NCBI GenBank assembly: GCA_032358255.1
Contig: JAULBX010025087.1
Span: 1-64,000 of the forward strand
Source: Heterotrichella gracilis
Taxonomy: Eukaryota > Sar > Xanthophyceae > Tribonematales > Xanthonemataceae
Reading direction: 5' to 3'
Length of the DNA: 64,000 nt
Under the pieces are notes generated by a model, which was not told the DNA's origin, ran no database searches, and was given only the letters and a program-made list of their open reading frames with translations. Made by a program: the position numbers and the translations under genes. Shown here in pieces: positions 35,401 through 48,346 of this stretch (position 1 is its first letter; each line of letters opens with the position of its first letter).

Positions 35401-37325
35401 ACGCAGCGCGCGCCTTACCAGCGCCACCATGTAGGCGGCCAGGAGGGGGGGCAGGGAGGGGGGGCTGCGGCGTGTGGGGCCGGGATCCGCCTTGCCTGCA
35501 CAATCATGGGTGGTGAGGTGAGGTTGGGGAGCCACAATGTGCACCATGCTGTTTGTCAACCCCAGCTGAGCGTGTTTCCCTCATACACGGTAATTCTAGA
35601 AATTAAAGCCAAACTCGCAAAAATATATAAGAGTCCATTCATAATATAATCACTTTTTTACAACCAAAACTTCTTTTCCCCCATGATAATGTACATGGCC
35701 GGGAGACACAAGCAGGACACCCACGCACATCATAGACTCTGAATGACTGCCAAAGGTCCACCCACCTGCCTCCCCCCCACGCCCACTCTTCCGCCTCCCC
35801 TGCGCCGCCGTCCCTGCCCCCCCCTGCTTCTCCTCGCCCCCTTGGTGCAGCCCCAACCCCGACAGCACATCGCACAGCGAGGCAAGCACCCCATCGGGGG
35901 ATGCAGCAGCAAGGGCGGTGGTGGCTGCGGTGGTGGACCGCTGCTGTGGGGTGTGTGCCTGCTGCGGCAGGTGGTGGGGTAGGCGCGCCAGCAGTTCGAG
36001 GCAAGCAGGGAGGGAGAGGGGGTGTGGAGGTGGGACTGGCTGACCTGCAGGGGGGGATGAGGTTGCAAATTAATGGTTTCACCTATGCCAAGCCTTACCA
36101 ACATGCTGGATTACAGTGTTTCATGCATTGTGACCACGACATGAGTGGTAGGATACAGAGGCATTCACATAGAAGACTGCGATGTATCCCTAGTAATGGG
36201 ACAAGAATGCCTCACATGCACTGAGCAACACCATCAAACCAGCCCCCCCCCCCCCAGTGTCCCCAAATTGACCAAGCCCAGCCATGGCCACATGCCATAT
36301 CACTCAGCGCCAGTTCCTGCCCTGGTTGTGATATATGCACGCTCACCTTGGGAGCTGAGCCAGGTGGTGATCTCGTGGTGGAGCGCTGCAAGAAGCGGCT
36401 GGAACTGAAACCCTGCAGGAGGGCTGGAACCCTTGCTGGGGTTTTGCGCCGCGCCAGACAGCGCCTCCTGAGCCGCCCCGCCAGCTGCAGGGGCCTGGGA
36501 CTCCTGCACGCTAGGGTTTTGCTGCGGCTCCCTAGGGTGTTCGCCATGTGGCTGCACATGGCTGAGGGCTGTCCTGTAGCTGGGCGCAGGGCTGCTAGGG
36601 TTTGGGTTCCTAGGGGAAATCCCAGTAGGGCCTGGCATGGAGTTGGCATCTGGCGGGCAATGGGGAGCAGGGTTTTGCGTGCTCTGTTGTGTAGGGTGTT
36701 GGACCGACTGCTTGCTAATTCCTGCCAAGAGATCTGCCACGGCCTGCAGGGGGCAAACAGTCTCAACCAATGACACCACCTCGTCGTACGGTTTGTAACC
36801 ACTGCACAAGGCATGCCATGTGATTGTGTGTTGGTGATGAAAGGCCATCGACTCTGCCCTCCCATCACAGTGTCCATTGATAAGCACCAGGGCGCCCACA
36901 TGTAGAAGTATGCTTTGTGACTGCTCTATTTACCCATTCAGTGCCGATCTCAACGCTGCAAACCCTAGCCCCTGTCACCCATGCACACGCACCACAGGGT
37001 AAAGCAGCGACGCATCCAGCATAGCTTCAATCGTCTGCAGTACCCCCCTTGCATTGCCCACCACCCCCTCCCGCTGCTGCGGCAAAATGGCGTGCATATT
37101 TCCCTCAATCCCCAGCAGCAGCAACATGCTCCCTGGGTTTAGCACGGCCTCCATAAACCTTGCTGCAGCAGCGCTTGCTGCATCAGGGGCTATAGGGTTT
37201 GGCTCTGAGGGCGCAGGGTTTCTCTCGGGTTTGATTCCCAGCGGGGAGCGTGGCAGTGGCTGTGTGTATTGCAGGTGGGACAGGTGCTGCAGCAGGGTGG
37301 AGCAGACATCGGCTGGCGCAGCCAT
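29476..37325 (-). CDS. Large Ala/Pro-rich helical protein, unrecognised
   Basis: Thirteen exons join with matching phases: 36993-37325, 36347-36743, 35766-36044, 35236-35495, 34141-34932, 33763-33874, 33331-33540, 32825-32983, 32278-32457, 31721-31914, 30585-31406, 30059-30242 and 29476-29702, giving about 1,382 residues. I do not recognise the family. Leu/Ala-rich helical stretches (for example LLQHLSHLQ, LVRRALRAVLGSM, LRRLIDLAMLLLSTCRDAA) suggest an alpha-solenoid scaffold. They are broken by a long basic, disordered Ser/Pro/Gly region (~390-640) that ends in an acidic EDPWEEYIADKETLVIEIL motif. The C-terminus has GADLEDFIVCRSGRDYESLI followed by an acidic tail (EEEDDG). No membrane segment or catalytic motif is visible. 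The frame stays open upstream of MAAPADV to a possible acceptor at 37366, so the true start may lie in an earlier exon. A nuclear scaffold is possible (inference). Confidence 0.6.
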
Positions 37326-37365
37326 GGTGACCGCTTCGTAGGGTTCCACGAGTGGGTAGAAAACC

Positions 37366-39530
37366 CTAATGCATGCCGCCCTGGCGCGGCTGTTACGTGG
37401 AGCGGCTGTTACGCCTCCTGTGGTGTGGTGCACTCAGCAGCCTGAGCAGCTGCGTCAGCCTTTGTTCATGGTGTATATATCATATGGATTCTTGAGTGTA
37501 AACAGTACGGGAAGCTGCGTGAAGGGTCCTGGGGTGTGGCGCCAGCCTGCAGCACCACCAGCACAGCATGACTGCGTGTGCACATTTGTGGTGAGTGCAA
37601 AGGCATTTATGAGAAGCATTGTAGTGGAGAAGCAAAGGTAGCTTACGATGGGGTATATGGTAGCCATAGTGCGGCAAGGTTCCGCCTACCCATGCTGTTG
37701 CCCGGCCAGCACACCGTGTGAGGGAAGTCAATATAGGTTGTGGATGTCACCAACTCACCCAAAGTACCACCATCCAGGGAGTAATATGGCGTTGCATACC
37801 AAACACTGCCCAGGGAACCTCACAGGGCTGTAGGTACGCCATATGCATGCATATGGCCAAGCACATGAGTAAAGTACTTTGCAGCACGACACCTTTCTAT
37901 CCTCACCTGACCAATTGTCCGCTTTGCAGCCTTCGTGTGTGCGGCACTTGCGCGCGTACCCTTCCCAACGCAACATGAGTTGCCCATCTTTTTAGCTGCT
38001 CAGTGAGTGTGCAGGTATGCTGGGTTTATTTTAAAGCCTGTTGTCACTGATTTCTTCAGCGCGTTCGCATATAAGCGCAGTGCCCCTGCGATGGTGGTGA
38101 TGGTGCATTAAACACGCTCGTTTGAACGTCGAATAACTTTTAAACAAGAAAAGGTGGGTGATTATTGCAGAAATAAGTGAAATAAACGGATAATATCTGA
38201 CGGTAGATTTTGAAGATAAAAACAAGGGTTCTAATGCAGTCTATTATGGTGTACACCACTACCTCTTGCACATGGTGTTCACAGGTATGCAGTAACAGTA
38301 CAAAATGAGAGCGGAATCTCATTCACCGCCACCGCCACCCAGCTGGTGGCCCCAACACCTGTGCTCCATTTGCCTTGGAGAGGACATGCCCGAAAGGCAC
38401 TCCTGGTTCACCAGCCCACAATTATGCATCCCCAGAGGGATGCAGATGACCTGGCCGGGATATCTGGTGTGGTCTGGTCTGGTCATGATGGGGAGGTCAT
38501 GCCACATGCGCAGCGCAGCGGCACTAGCAAGGGTAAATAGCCAAGCAACTTGACAGTTGGAAACTTGCATACAAAACACACGGGGGTAGCCTGCAGGAAC
38601 TCCTGGCATGGCTATTGCCACGGGTATGCCAGGGGCAGTGTATACACTCTCAGTTGCTGCCCAGGGTCAAGATCATCCCCTCAGCGGTTCTAGAAATAAC
38701 TGCATGGCACGCCTGTGGGTGTTGGCGAGTAAGTCTCTGGATGATCCACTACTTGTGGCCTGTCTAACTTTGACAGGTTACCATGATGTTTTATGCAAGT
38801 TAAAAATGCCAATACATTTTAAAAGTGCATTACAGTGGCGCCACCCGCCATTGGCAATTCACTGGCTGCCCGCACCGCCTTTTACAGTAGTGGCTGGTCG
38901 AATGCGGCTATGCAAGCATCACAGTTCATTTGCTTGTAGAACGTAGGTTTTTGTAGTGGCCGGTGTCAACGTGAACCTGAGGCTGTGGATAGAGGGGGTG
39001 GACCACTAATGTGGTCCACAGCCTGATATTGGGGATGTCTGTGTGACCAACCCAGTCAGTCAGTAGGTCAGGTAGCTAAACGAGGGCAACATGCTTTGTG
39101 GTGCTAGGTTTTTGAAATTTAAGGCGTTCAAGGACTCTCAAGGGGGATTCAAAATTTCAGTGCCAGTGGCAGATGAAGTTGTGGTCTGGTCGTGTCTCAG
39201 GCTGTTTCGTCTGTGCACCAGGCTGTGGGAGGTCAAACGTTGCATTGAAAAGGCCCCTCAAAAGAACACCCGACTGCAGAAGTACTTCAACTGCAAGCGC
39301 ACGGCTTGGAAGTGTTATTTTACAAAGCCCACAACTTGATGCGTGCGACAGGGTTCCAACCATTGCACTGCTGCGTACGAGCTGCTAGCTGAGTTTCAGC
39401 ACTTCCCTATCGAGCTTCGTTTTGAAAATTGTCAGTGTTTGGCACCGCGGCAGTCCGATCTTCCGATTGGAAAACACCCTTCTGCTGCAGTCCCGTGCAG
39501 TATCAAGAGTGCCCGCAAGTACCTCTCTCC
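37366..39530. other. Divergent region, possibly with an unseen first exon
   Basis: This 2.2-kb stretch lies between the large minus-strand gene and the Deg protease. Frames on both strands (for example minus 38319-38621) lack motifs. An upstream exon of the large gene could lie here, because its frame stays open to an acceptor at 37366. Confidence 0.4.
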
Positions 39531-42500
39531 ATGTTTGCGCGGACTTCAAGAGGCACTGCACATGGCTGCCTGCTGCAGGTGTCGGGCTTAGTTCGACCTT
39601 CCACTACTCAGAAATGGGCAACCAGTGGATCTCGCAAGGTCGCAACGCCGGCCGCCTCCCTGAATGGTGCAGTTGCACCAAGCACTGGGAGCTACGAAGT
39701 GAACGGTGAGTGTGCGCGTCAAACTTGCTCGGATCGGCTCGCCTCTGACACTTGACCTAGGTCTGACGAGGCGCCTCGTCAAAGGCAAACCTTCTAGCAT
39801 GTACTGGATGACTTTACAGCCGCCGGTAAAGCCTCTATGTCGCCTTCCCCACCTTCTTACTTAAGCAATGAAAGGGCTGTGACCCACTTGCAGAGTGCAG
39901 TTTGAATTGGTTGCGTTGGTGTGTGGATAAACCTGTAGGGGTTGGGTCCCAGATACGGTTGGCTCCTACACCCCGCCCCACACCCCGCCCCACGCACGGC
40001 CAGAACTCGCTGCAAATTAACGCAGTGCAAGTAGCTTGCGTTTCTACTGCTGTTGTGGTCGCTAACGTTAAACACTCGACGTGATCAGAAGTGAAAGTAG
40101 GGGGCAGGGGGCCGGGAACGGGGTGGGTCTAGGAGCAGCCGGGCCGTTTACAAGGTCAATGTGAACCGTCGAATACTATGAAAGGTAATTTCCAATTTGT
40201 GGGGTTCGGCAACGGTGCTACCGGGGTACGATTGCGAGCATTGGAACGTTTGCAAGGCTTCCAGTATAGTGCGGGTTGGGTGCATGCGTGCGTGCGTAAC
40301 AGTGTGGTCGGGGGTTCCTGTACAACCTTTTCGCTCGGTACGGGTGTGCACCATCTCTCTCAATCAAAATATTAGCGTTTGAAACGTTTGCAACGTGCAA
40401 GATATGAGCGCATGCATGCAACGCACTGTGAAGGGTCGATTTTTTTAAATCGGAAACCCTAAAGCGCGGGAATGGAACTTCCAGCACGCTTGTCTGTAAT
40501 TTTTTGCTGTGTACCAGCGTCAAGGTGGTGAAAAGTGCTGCAGGCAAGCATGTGTGCAGAAAAAAACCATTCCCTCTTCTGTTGTAGGTCACTCCCTGTC
40601 CCACATCGTTCCCTGCGCCCGCCTCAGTTTGTGCCCATTGAAAACGGAGGACAGCCCAGCCATGGTGAAGCCCAAACCTGTGGAGGAGCCACAGCAATGG
40701 CTTCAGCAGTACAAGAGCTCTGTGGTCAAGGTATCATGTGTACATTCCACGCCGAACTTCTCTCAGCCATGGCAGAGAAAGCAGCAGTACACGTCCACAA
40801 GCTCTGGATTCATGGTGACAATCAATGATGGCAGGCGGATTGTCCTGACCAACGCACACTCGTGTGCCTACCACACACAGGTAGGTTTTTATGGGCTGCG
40901 CTGGTTCCTTGTGCAAGAGGTACTGTCTGTTGTAACAAATAGGTGCACAGTATATACGGTAGCTTCATTATAATTATCACACATATTGGAGCTGAAACCC
41001 TAGCTGACTACTGTGTCGGTGGGTTGGTTTTAGGTGAAGCTCAAGCGACATGGCTCATCAAAGTCATTTGTTGCTGAGGTTCAAGCAATTGGGACTGACT
41101 GTGATCTGGCAATTCTGACTGTTGCCGACGAAGCTTTCTGGGATGGGGCAACCCACCTGGAGTTTGGTCCCCTGCCCTCCATTCAAGAATCAATCTTTGT
41201 CCTAGGTAAGTCAAGGCTCCTAGCTGTGGAGGCTAGATTCTGCTTAGTTTTCTTATTATTTTTACTGATCTTATCATTCACTGGAGTGCCATTGGCTGTT
41301 TGCTGAAGACAATCCAATACGTGGATTTAAAGTGTTTAAAACATACATCACAAGGCGGGAAGTCCCATATTCACAGGCCAGCCTGTAAACTGTAGCACAT
41401 ATGGCAATAAGCGCATATTGGCCACAATATTGTTTTGTCATGCAGGCTACCCTGTTGGCGGGGTCTCGATGTCGGTGACCACGGGCATCGTCTCCCGCAT
41501 CGAGATGTCTGCCTATGTGCTGACCAGCCTGCTCACAATCCAAGTGGATGCTGCCATCAACAGCGGCAACTCAGGCGGTCCAGTGTTCAACACAGCTGGC
41601 CAGGTCGTTGGGGTCAGCTTTAGCACTATGATCAAGAGCAAGGCGGATGGCATTGGCTATCTGGTGCCTGCTGCAGTGGTGAACAGGTATGAAATCACCC
41701 CCAGCCACATCTGGATACACGGACCATCTGGCTTTTGGCATCGATTTGTTTGTCTTTGGCTGCGTCCTGCCGAGACCCGTAAGCGTCTACAGCCCATGCA
41801 ATGGTTTGCTGGTCCAGTGCAATGAGGGGCACAAATCAGTTGACCACACATGGTTACTTTGCCTATTGCACGAAAAGTAAAGTAGCTGTGCAGATCTAAT
41901 GTCTGCCTTTCACACAGGTTCCTGGCTGACTGGCAGAAGCACGGCAAGTACACAGGTTTTCCTGCGACCAACTTTTGGTGGCAGAGGCTTGAGAGCTCCT
42001 CCATGCGCGAGGCGCTGGGCCTGCCTGATGACCATACCGGCATCATGGTCACCTCCACAGCGCCCACCTCACACGCAGCCACTGTGCTCAAGGAGAGGGA
42101 TGTCATTCTGGAGATGGATGGGGTGAAGGTCTCCAGTGACGGAACGATACCTTTCAGGTATAATCACCACACATCCTTTGGGTTTGAGGACCATGCTGGC
42201 AGACATTAGATGGCTTCACTACCGCTGCAGCTCTTGCTCAAAAGCGCCTTGCCATTCATCAAAAGCTGCAGAGGTTATGGTGACATGCACGTCAATTCAC
42301 TCATGACTTTATATCTTATTTACTGCAGTGCAACAATATGATGCCGCGCCACGTTAACCTTCACCATCACCAGTACTGATATCCGTATCCTGCTTTGCAG
42401 GGACGGCGACACCATTGACTTTGCGTACCAGGTCACATCTCGGTTCGTGGGTGATGAGCTGCCCGTCAAGGTGCTGCGCCAGGGCAAGGTGGTGGACACG

Positions 42501-43701
42501 CGGCTTGTGCTGGAAAAGAACAACTACATCGTTCCTGCACACATGGTGAGCAGGTCATGATCATCACACTGGAACGTGCAATCGCCCACTGTAGATTTCA
42601 AATACATCCACAACAAATAACTTGATGCCAATGAACGTTTGTGCTGCGACAGCATCAAGCAAGCTGCTCCTCAAAATGGTGATTAATTTCCTGATATCGG
42701 CATGTGCAGAAGTCATTGTTATAGCATAACGACGTGATCAGTTTCCTGATTGCACAAACATTGGCATTGTTTTGGCTATCTGTAGAGGACACCTGTGTAA
42801 TTGCATTTGTAAATTAATGCAGCAGCATGTCATCATGACAGGTCCCTCTGCAGCAGGTGGCCACACCATGTGGCGGCAAAGCACTGGAGACTGTCTCGTA
42901 ACGCAATCTCACCTATTTACGACCCCATCTATTGTGCAGGAATCCAGCGGCGACCCTTCTTACCTCATCGTGGGTGGCCTGGTGTTCACTGTGTGCACAG
43001 ACCCCTACATCACTGACGAGTTCCGCGGCTCGGGCCCAGCCAAGCTGTTGGTGCACTCCCGCCACGGCCTGAAGGACAGCCACGATGACGAGGTGGTGGT
43101 GCTCATGGACATACTGCCATGCGCAGCAACCGAGGGCTATGAGAACTATGGCACCGGCGTGCAGCTCCTGACTGTTAACGGCGTGAAGGTGTGCTTGCGT
43201 TTTGCTGGCTGGCAATGGTGGCTCATCTGCCCCTGACTTCATATTTGTTCGGGGCGGTAAAGATGTTTGTAACAGAAAGATTATTGCACCGCTTGCTTAT
43301 CATACACAGGCTAGCTGATAGTGCAGTGGAAAGCGTGGCGCATGCATCGCAATTGATTTTATTTGCATGTATGCCGCATGATGTATGCAAGGATGCTTGT
43401 GCTATCAGCACTGGAATGGCTTCATGTTAACTCAGGGTGCTATCCCCCGCAGATCCGCAACCTGAAGCACATGGCTGAGCTGACCAGCAGCGCCATGGCT
43501 GGCCCCCTTGGCCCCCAGTTCCTTGAGTTTGGCATGGACTGCAAGGGCATGATCATGGTGATCAAGACCCAGCTGGCAAAGAGCAGCACTGAGGAGGTGG
43601 TCGCAGCCAACCACATCCGAGCAGCCATGTCAAAGGATCTGGAGGAGCATGTGGCAGAGGTGGCAGCAAGCCAAGGACAGGGGCCATCTGCCAAGCTGTG
43701 A
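39531..43701 (+). CDS. Deg/HtrA-type serine protease (Deg2/9/10 group)
   Basis: Eight exons join in phase: 39531-39705, 40588-40880, 41034-41205, 41446-41686, 41918-42157, 42401-42545, 42940-43188 and 43453-43701, giving about 587 residues. The trypsin-like domain shows [26 protein letters not shown] (His ~149), DCDLAIL (Asp ~180) and [12 protein letters not shown] (Ser ~256), so the triad is intact. PDZ regions follow ([30 protein letters not shown] and a degenerate second one), ending in the family's AMSKDL region. Plant members of this group degrade damaged proteins without ATP in plastids, mitochondria or nucleus. The first exon encodes a Ser/Thr/Arg-rich, acid-poor leader ([12 protein letters not shown]) that resembles an organellar transit peptide and joins exon 2 in phase across an 882-nt intron; that link is inference. 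Without it, translation could start at MVKPKP in exon 2. Confidence 0.87.
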
Positions 43702-44588
43702 GCTGCCACCTGTGGCATTAGATGCCCTGGTGAACGGCACCATTGCTGTGGTAGTACTACGTGCAAGAGGGTAACGCTGAACTCGTCATCATGCTGGGGT
43801 ATCAAGTTGGCCATTAATTTATATACACTCAGGCAGGGAGGTTCCAGCGAGGAGGGGAAGCTCAGCCCAAGGGCTTGCAATTCGGACATGTTACATATTT
43901 ATGCATAATTTTATTGTACACCGCTGATGGCTGATGTGTATTGCTATTTTCAGGAGTTGAGGGCGATTGCTAGCGGCTAGCATAAATGAGCTAGATAGGT
44001 TTGACAATATTGTACAATATGATTTTCCACCACGTGTCGTTGTTTGTGCACGTAATTTTCTTCTCGAGCTTGTCACCCTATCTTGGCAAAACACGCCATG
44101 CAATGTGCGTTTCTGACTTTACAATATCGACTTGAGGACTGGTGACAGTGCATCATACAGGGACATTGCAACAATGCGGGTTGTAGGTAATTTGTTACAC
44201 GCATGCCAGCTGTACACATGTCAAGATCAGCAATCAACCTTGCCCAAGCTTCGCTCTGTCCGGACTCAGGCCTGGCATTGCTACAATTTCTATGTATTTT
44301 CCGCAAGTAAATTACGGGTCTTGCCTGGAATTCTGGTATACTATGAGTCATATTGAATGTGTAATATTGCTGGTGCATGTGACTCATTGATGCTGAATCG
44401 TCTGCGCACCTAATCCTCATGTCCTAATGGGCAAAGGTTTTGTTGTGTAGAGTTCAATGTGCATAATATGGTAATAATTATCCACTTTGGCACGTGGCCA
44501 CACAATCATTTTTCTTAAAAGAAAAGAAAGAAGGAAACAAAACGTACGTTGACATCATGAGACCCCGCCCCATGAACCATCATTGGCC
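43702..44588. other. Convergent 3' regions
   Basis: This AT-rich stretch lies after the Deg protease stop and holds no supported gene. It should carry the protease 3' UTR and that of the minus-strand coiled-coil gene. Confidence 0.5.
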
Positions 44589-46372
44589 TCACCCCCTGCC
44601 TCGGATCCTGCCCCTGGCCCCTGTCACTGCTCTCCCCCCACCCCTGGCCCCGCCCCTGCTCCCCCGGCCCCCTGTCTTTATAATCGCCTTCCCCACCCAC
44701 TCTGCCTTCTCCTTCCCATCATCCACCTCAGCGGTCGCCTCGGTAGCCAGGGCAGGCTCCAGCTGGCGCCCAGCTGGCATATCCCTCCCACCCACTCGTG
44801 CCGAGGCAGGAGCAGGGCCCTCCACGCTGGCGCACACAGGTGCTGAGGTAGGTTGTGCGGAGGTGGAGGTGGGTGGTTGGGTGGGTATAACTGAGGTTTG
44901 TGCGGCTGCGGGCGTTGCTTTCACGGTGCTGCGTGCTGCTTCCGGGTTGTCTGTGCGGGCACTGTGGGAGATATCCGAGCAGGGGTGGAACACACATGCA
45001 TGGGGTGGAACACACATGCAAACATGTTTGGATGCTGAGACAGGACCGATTACTGGATGTCAGCCATGGAGTTGATGGCATGTCAATGTGGGATCCCGTC
45101 CCATCCCTACTGCAAATGGTACAAGCAACATTGCCATGCAAGAGGCAAGGCACGCAGCACAGGCTCCACTGTGCAGCCAGGACACACCACCCTGCAGGCA
45201 CCTACGCCTGCCACACGCCCAACATTGCACATGCACCCATGTTGCCTAGCTTTACACCAACCCGCACTTCAATATAGCCTATTGTGTCCGTACCGTTTAG
45301 TCCCCGCAACTTGGCCTGTGTGCGCTGGCGTAGCCCTCTCCCACTTGCCACCTGTGGCCTGCCGCAGTGCCCCTTCCATCTCGTCTGTCTGCTGTTGCAG
45401 GTGGACCACCTGCGGAGGGGGGGTGCGGAGGTGGAGTGGGTGGAGACGAGGTAATGTGATGGCTGCCAGTTTTCGTTGTGGGTATGATGCCAGTTGGTAT
45501 AGCTGGCAGCGCACAACGACCTAGCCCATGCCTGTTGAATACATGGCGTCAAACTCAAAACTTTCCGGTGGCTTCCACAGTGCGAATGCAGATCATTGGC
45601 ATGCCATGTGCTGTGGTCAACAGCTGCCCAGGTTGGCATAGATATCATGTGCAGTGTTTTCGTGCCAACAGGCATGGCTAAATGTACGTATGCTTGAAAG
45701 CTAGGGGACAGGCAGTAAATGATCCAATGACCCCTTGCCTGCTGCTCCAGCTCCTGTGCCCGTCTGTCACCCTCTGCGCACTGCGCCTCCTGGCTGCGGC
45801 TGTGCCGCCACAGCGCCAGGCCAAATTCTGAAGGATATGCAGGCACAGGTGGATCAGCAATCATAGTGCAGGGTAGCAGGCACACTGTTGTAAGGATGCC
45901 ACGGCATCACAACTTGCATGCTGTGCATGCAATCCCTCATCAACCTACATGTAGATGGCGATATTGCCTGTGCCTTTAGGGCATGATATACAAACAAACC
46001 AACAAACAAACAAAAGGCGTTCCAAGCCGGCATCGGCTTATAACGCCGATGATATACACAATGCATTATATGTCACAGAGGAGGGCATTGCATAGCACAC
46101 CATCAGTGCACGCGCAAAAATAGCCAGCGGCAGGATTGGTGCATGGTCACCCCATCTCATTCGATACATCACCCAATGTGCATCTGTCATGGCTTAATGC
46201 AACCGCCGCAGCCATTTCAGCATGTGATGCATCCGCTGCAGCTATCTGCACGTTTCAAGCTATACGATTGGACTTGATGCACTGGTACATCCGCCTGCCA
46301 GGGCGCGCACCTTGCACAGCTAGCGAGGCCTGTGGTTGGTCCAGGGGGTTGAGGGCGCCGAATGGGGGCAAG
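44589..46372 (-). CDS. Coiled-coil protein with Arg/Gly tail, C-terminal part, unrecognised
   Basis: Four minus-strand exons splice in phase: 46311-46372, 45739-45827, 45345-45409 and 44589-44961 (about 195 residues). They read LPPFGALNPLDQPQASLAVQ, then a Gln/Glu-rich helix (RRAQELEQQ joined to VVHLQQQTDEMEGALRQ, a good heptad pattern), then a Thr/Pro/Ala-rich region and an RG-rich tail (GGRGSRGGARGGGR). The family is not recognised. The junction inside the coiled coil uses a GC donor (CAG|GCAAGG), the usual minor alternative to GT. The N-terminal part is unresolved: a likely exon at about 46713-46822 (MDVVPDSEDQLQQWVMEAMQ, then RRAVLARHP) does not join in phase to 46372, so an exon is missing between them. 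Coiled coil and RG tail suggest a structural or RNA-associated role, but that is weak inference. Confidence 0.45.
44982..45020. repeat. 19-bp tandem repeat
   Basis: The sequence ggggtggaacacacatgca occurs at 44982-45000 and again at 45002-45020. It lies in an intron of the coiled-coil gene, just upstream of its last exon. Confidence 0.85.
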
Positions 46373-46822
46373 CTGCAGGACAGAACATGGTTGATGAGCC
46401 CCATGTAGTGGACCTGGGCCACGGTAGTGAAGTGCACAACCCATACAACTGTCCTTCACCCATGTAGTGGATACAGTATTATGGGGTTCACAGCCACATC
46501 CTTGCAAGGTATTGTTGAGGGTTGAGGACTACCTTATGGGTACAGACATCCCCCCTGGACCCTCGGGTAGGCATTCCAGCTTCATAATCCAACCTGTTCA
46601 ACCATAGACCATGTTTGGGATATTCGCGGAGGGGGCCATGTTGGCCAGGCATGTAGGCATGTGGTCACAGAAAGTATTGCCAACACAATCCCAACGCAAG
46701 TATCCAAATGTCTCACCAGAAACGCTTGGATGCCTGGCAAGCACTGCTCTGCGCTGCTGCATTGCTTCCATGACCCACTGCTGCAACTGGTCTTCGCTGT
46801 CAGGCACCACATCCATCTGCAG

Positions 46823-48346
46823 CCAACAGACTCCCAACAAGGTCAAGCAGTCGACTCAAATAGCTATATGCATGGGAGGTTTATGTACGGATGAAAATAA
46901 GTATAACGTTGCTTGTCCATAGCTGCCAACAACTTGCTGTTCTTGTTAATGGCGGGAAACAAAAGAAAGACAAGAGGTGCAGTGGCCCTACCAAGGCGTT
47001 CATCAGGTCTGATAAATTGAAAGAAGAACAAAAGCAAGTCTCAGAGGTAAAGTCTGTCAGCCATAGCTTCCTGCATGAGCCAGGCTAAACGGGTCGCACC
47101 GAGCGTATGCCCTTGATGCTTTACTGTGGACGGGTTTGGGTGCTGCTGGTGAAAACCAGTGTTTAAAATTTTCCAGCAAGATACCCAGGGTGGCAGTCAG
47201 CCTTGCACAAGCAGCGCCACTGGCGTTGGGTCCTTGGCCACTGGTTGCATGCATGCATGTTGAAACTGCATTGCAACTTGCCCAGACGAACTTACAGTTG
47301 TTTCCCATCGCCTTGAAGCAAGAACAATATGGCGCCGGTGGTAAATGGGGTCACAGCTCCCTCCCCTGTAACTTCGCCAAACAACTGCCTTGCCATAATG
47401 GTTTTGGCACCGTGGGATATTGGGTGTTTTACCTTGCCGACATTTTTACGAGCATTGTTTGTCTTTGGCTTACGAGACACCAGACTTGAGCTCTCTGTTC
47501 GCAAGGCTCCCCTTTGTTTGTGCTTATACTGGCTGTATCGCCACTCGATAGCCACTCGAGAAGAACCCTGCTACCATAGGTTGGCTAGGGTTTAGGGTTT
47601 ATTTGACAGTGGTTGCTAGTGACCTGGGTTGTCAGTCACTTGGTTGCCACGCTAGCAACTCCAAGTGGGTCCCTGTAACTTGACTGCAGCCATGGCAACA
47701 TAGTGCAGCAGTGTTTGCTCGCAGATAAAGGGCTAACTAATTTTCAGCCTGCGTACGCCATATATGCTTCATTTTGTTTACACGCCCCCCCACAATTTAT
47801 ATTGAAACAGCCCCTCATCAAGAGAGTTGAATTGCACGTGCCGCTGCACTCTGGCGCAGCAGGCACTGTGCAGTGCAGCATACATGCTGACATGCAGGTA
47901 AGTCCATAATTCGGACCATTCCAGCCGAGACAGGCTGAATGCCCCGCGCATCCGTTCAGTGGGTTAACACCGACTTGCGCACGATATGGGTATAGCAAAA
48001 CCAAAGAAAGTGTGAAAAGGATGAACATTTACAACTGCAACGTCTGGTTCACGTTAATTTCAATCAGCAATTCAGCAAATGAAGGCCTCACGTTGCTGAT
48101 CAATGGTGGCCAAACTAGCAAGTTTGACTATAAAAGCTCAGATGTATAAGGACACCCTGCAGTCTGACTTGTCCGAGTAAGGATACTCATTGCTTGATCC
48201 ACCGCAACTATAATACTTGTACTTTGGTAAACAAATAGGAAAGGTTTTGAAACTGGTGGTCACTCACTGCAACTTGACTACGATTATCCTGTCAACTGCA
48301 AAAAGTCCTACATACTGAATATCCTGTATGTTGCGGGTGGGCACCA
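46823..48346. other. Unassigned stretch with scattered exon-like pieces
   Basis: Upstream exons of the minus-strand coiled-coil gene probably lie here. A plus-strand piece ending ...SIHADMQ|gtaagtcc at about 47897 looks exon-like but has no partner. A telomere-like run (tagggtttagggttta) lies near 47587. Confidence 0.35.
47584..47602. repeat. Short telomere-like run
   Basis: The sequence is gctagggtttagggtttat, outside any supported gene. Confidence 0.7.

Noticed and set aside
37480-39400. Extra genes in the 37.5-39.4 kb region
   Set aside because: Frames are under 115 codons, with no motifs or consistent splicing; left as unassigned.
47703-47896. Plus-strand exon ending SIHADMQ|gtaagt
   Set aside because: It looks exon-like, but no partner exon could be found before the minus-strand kinase gene.
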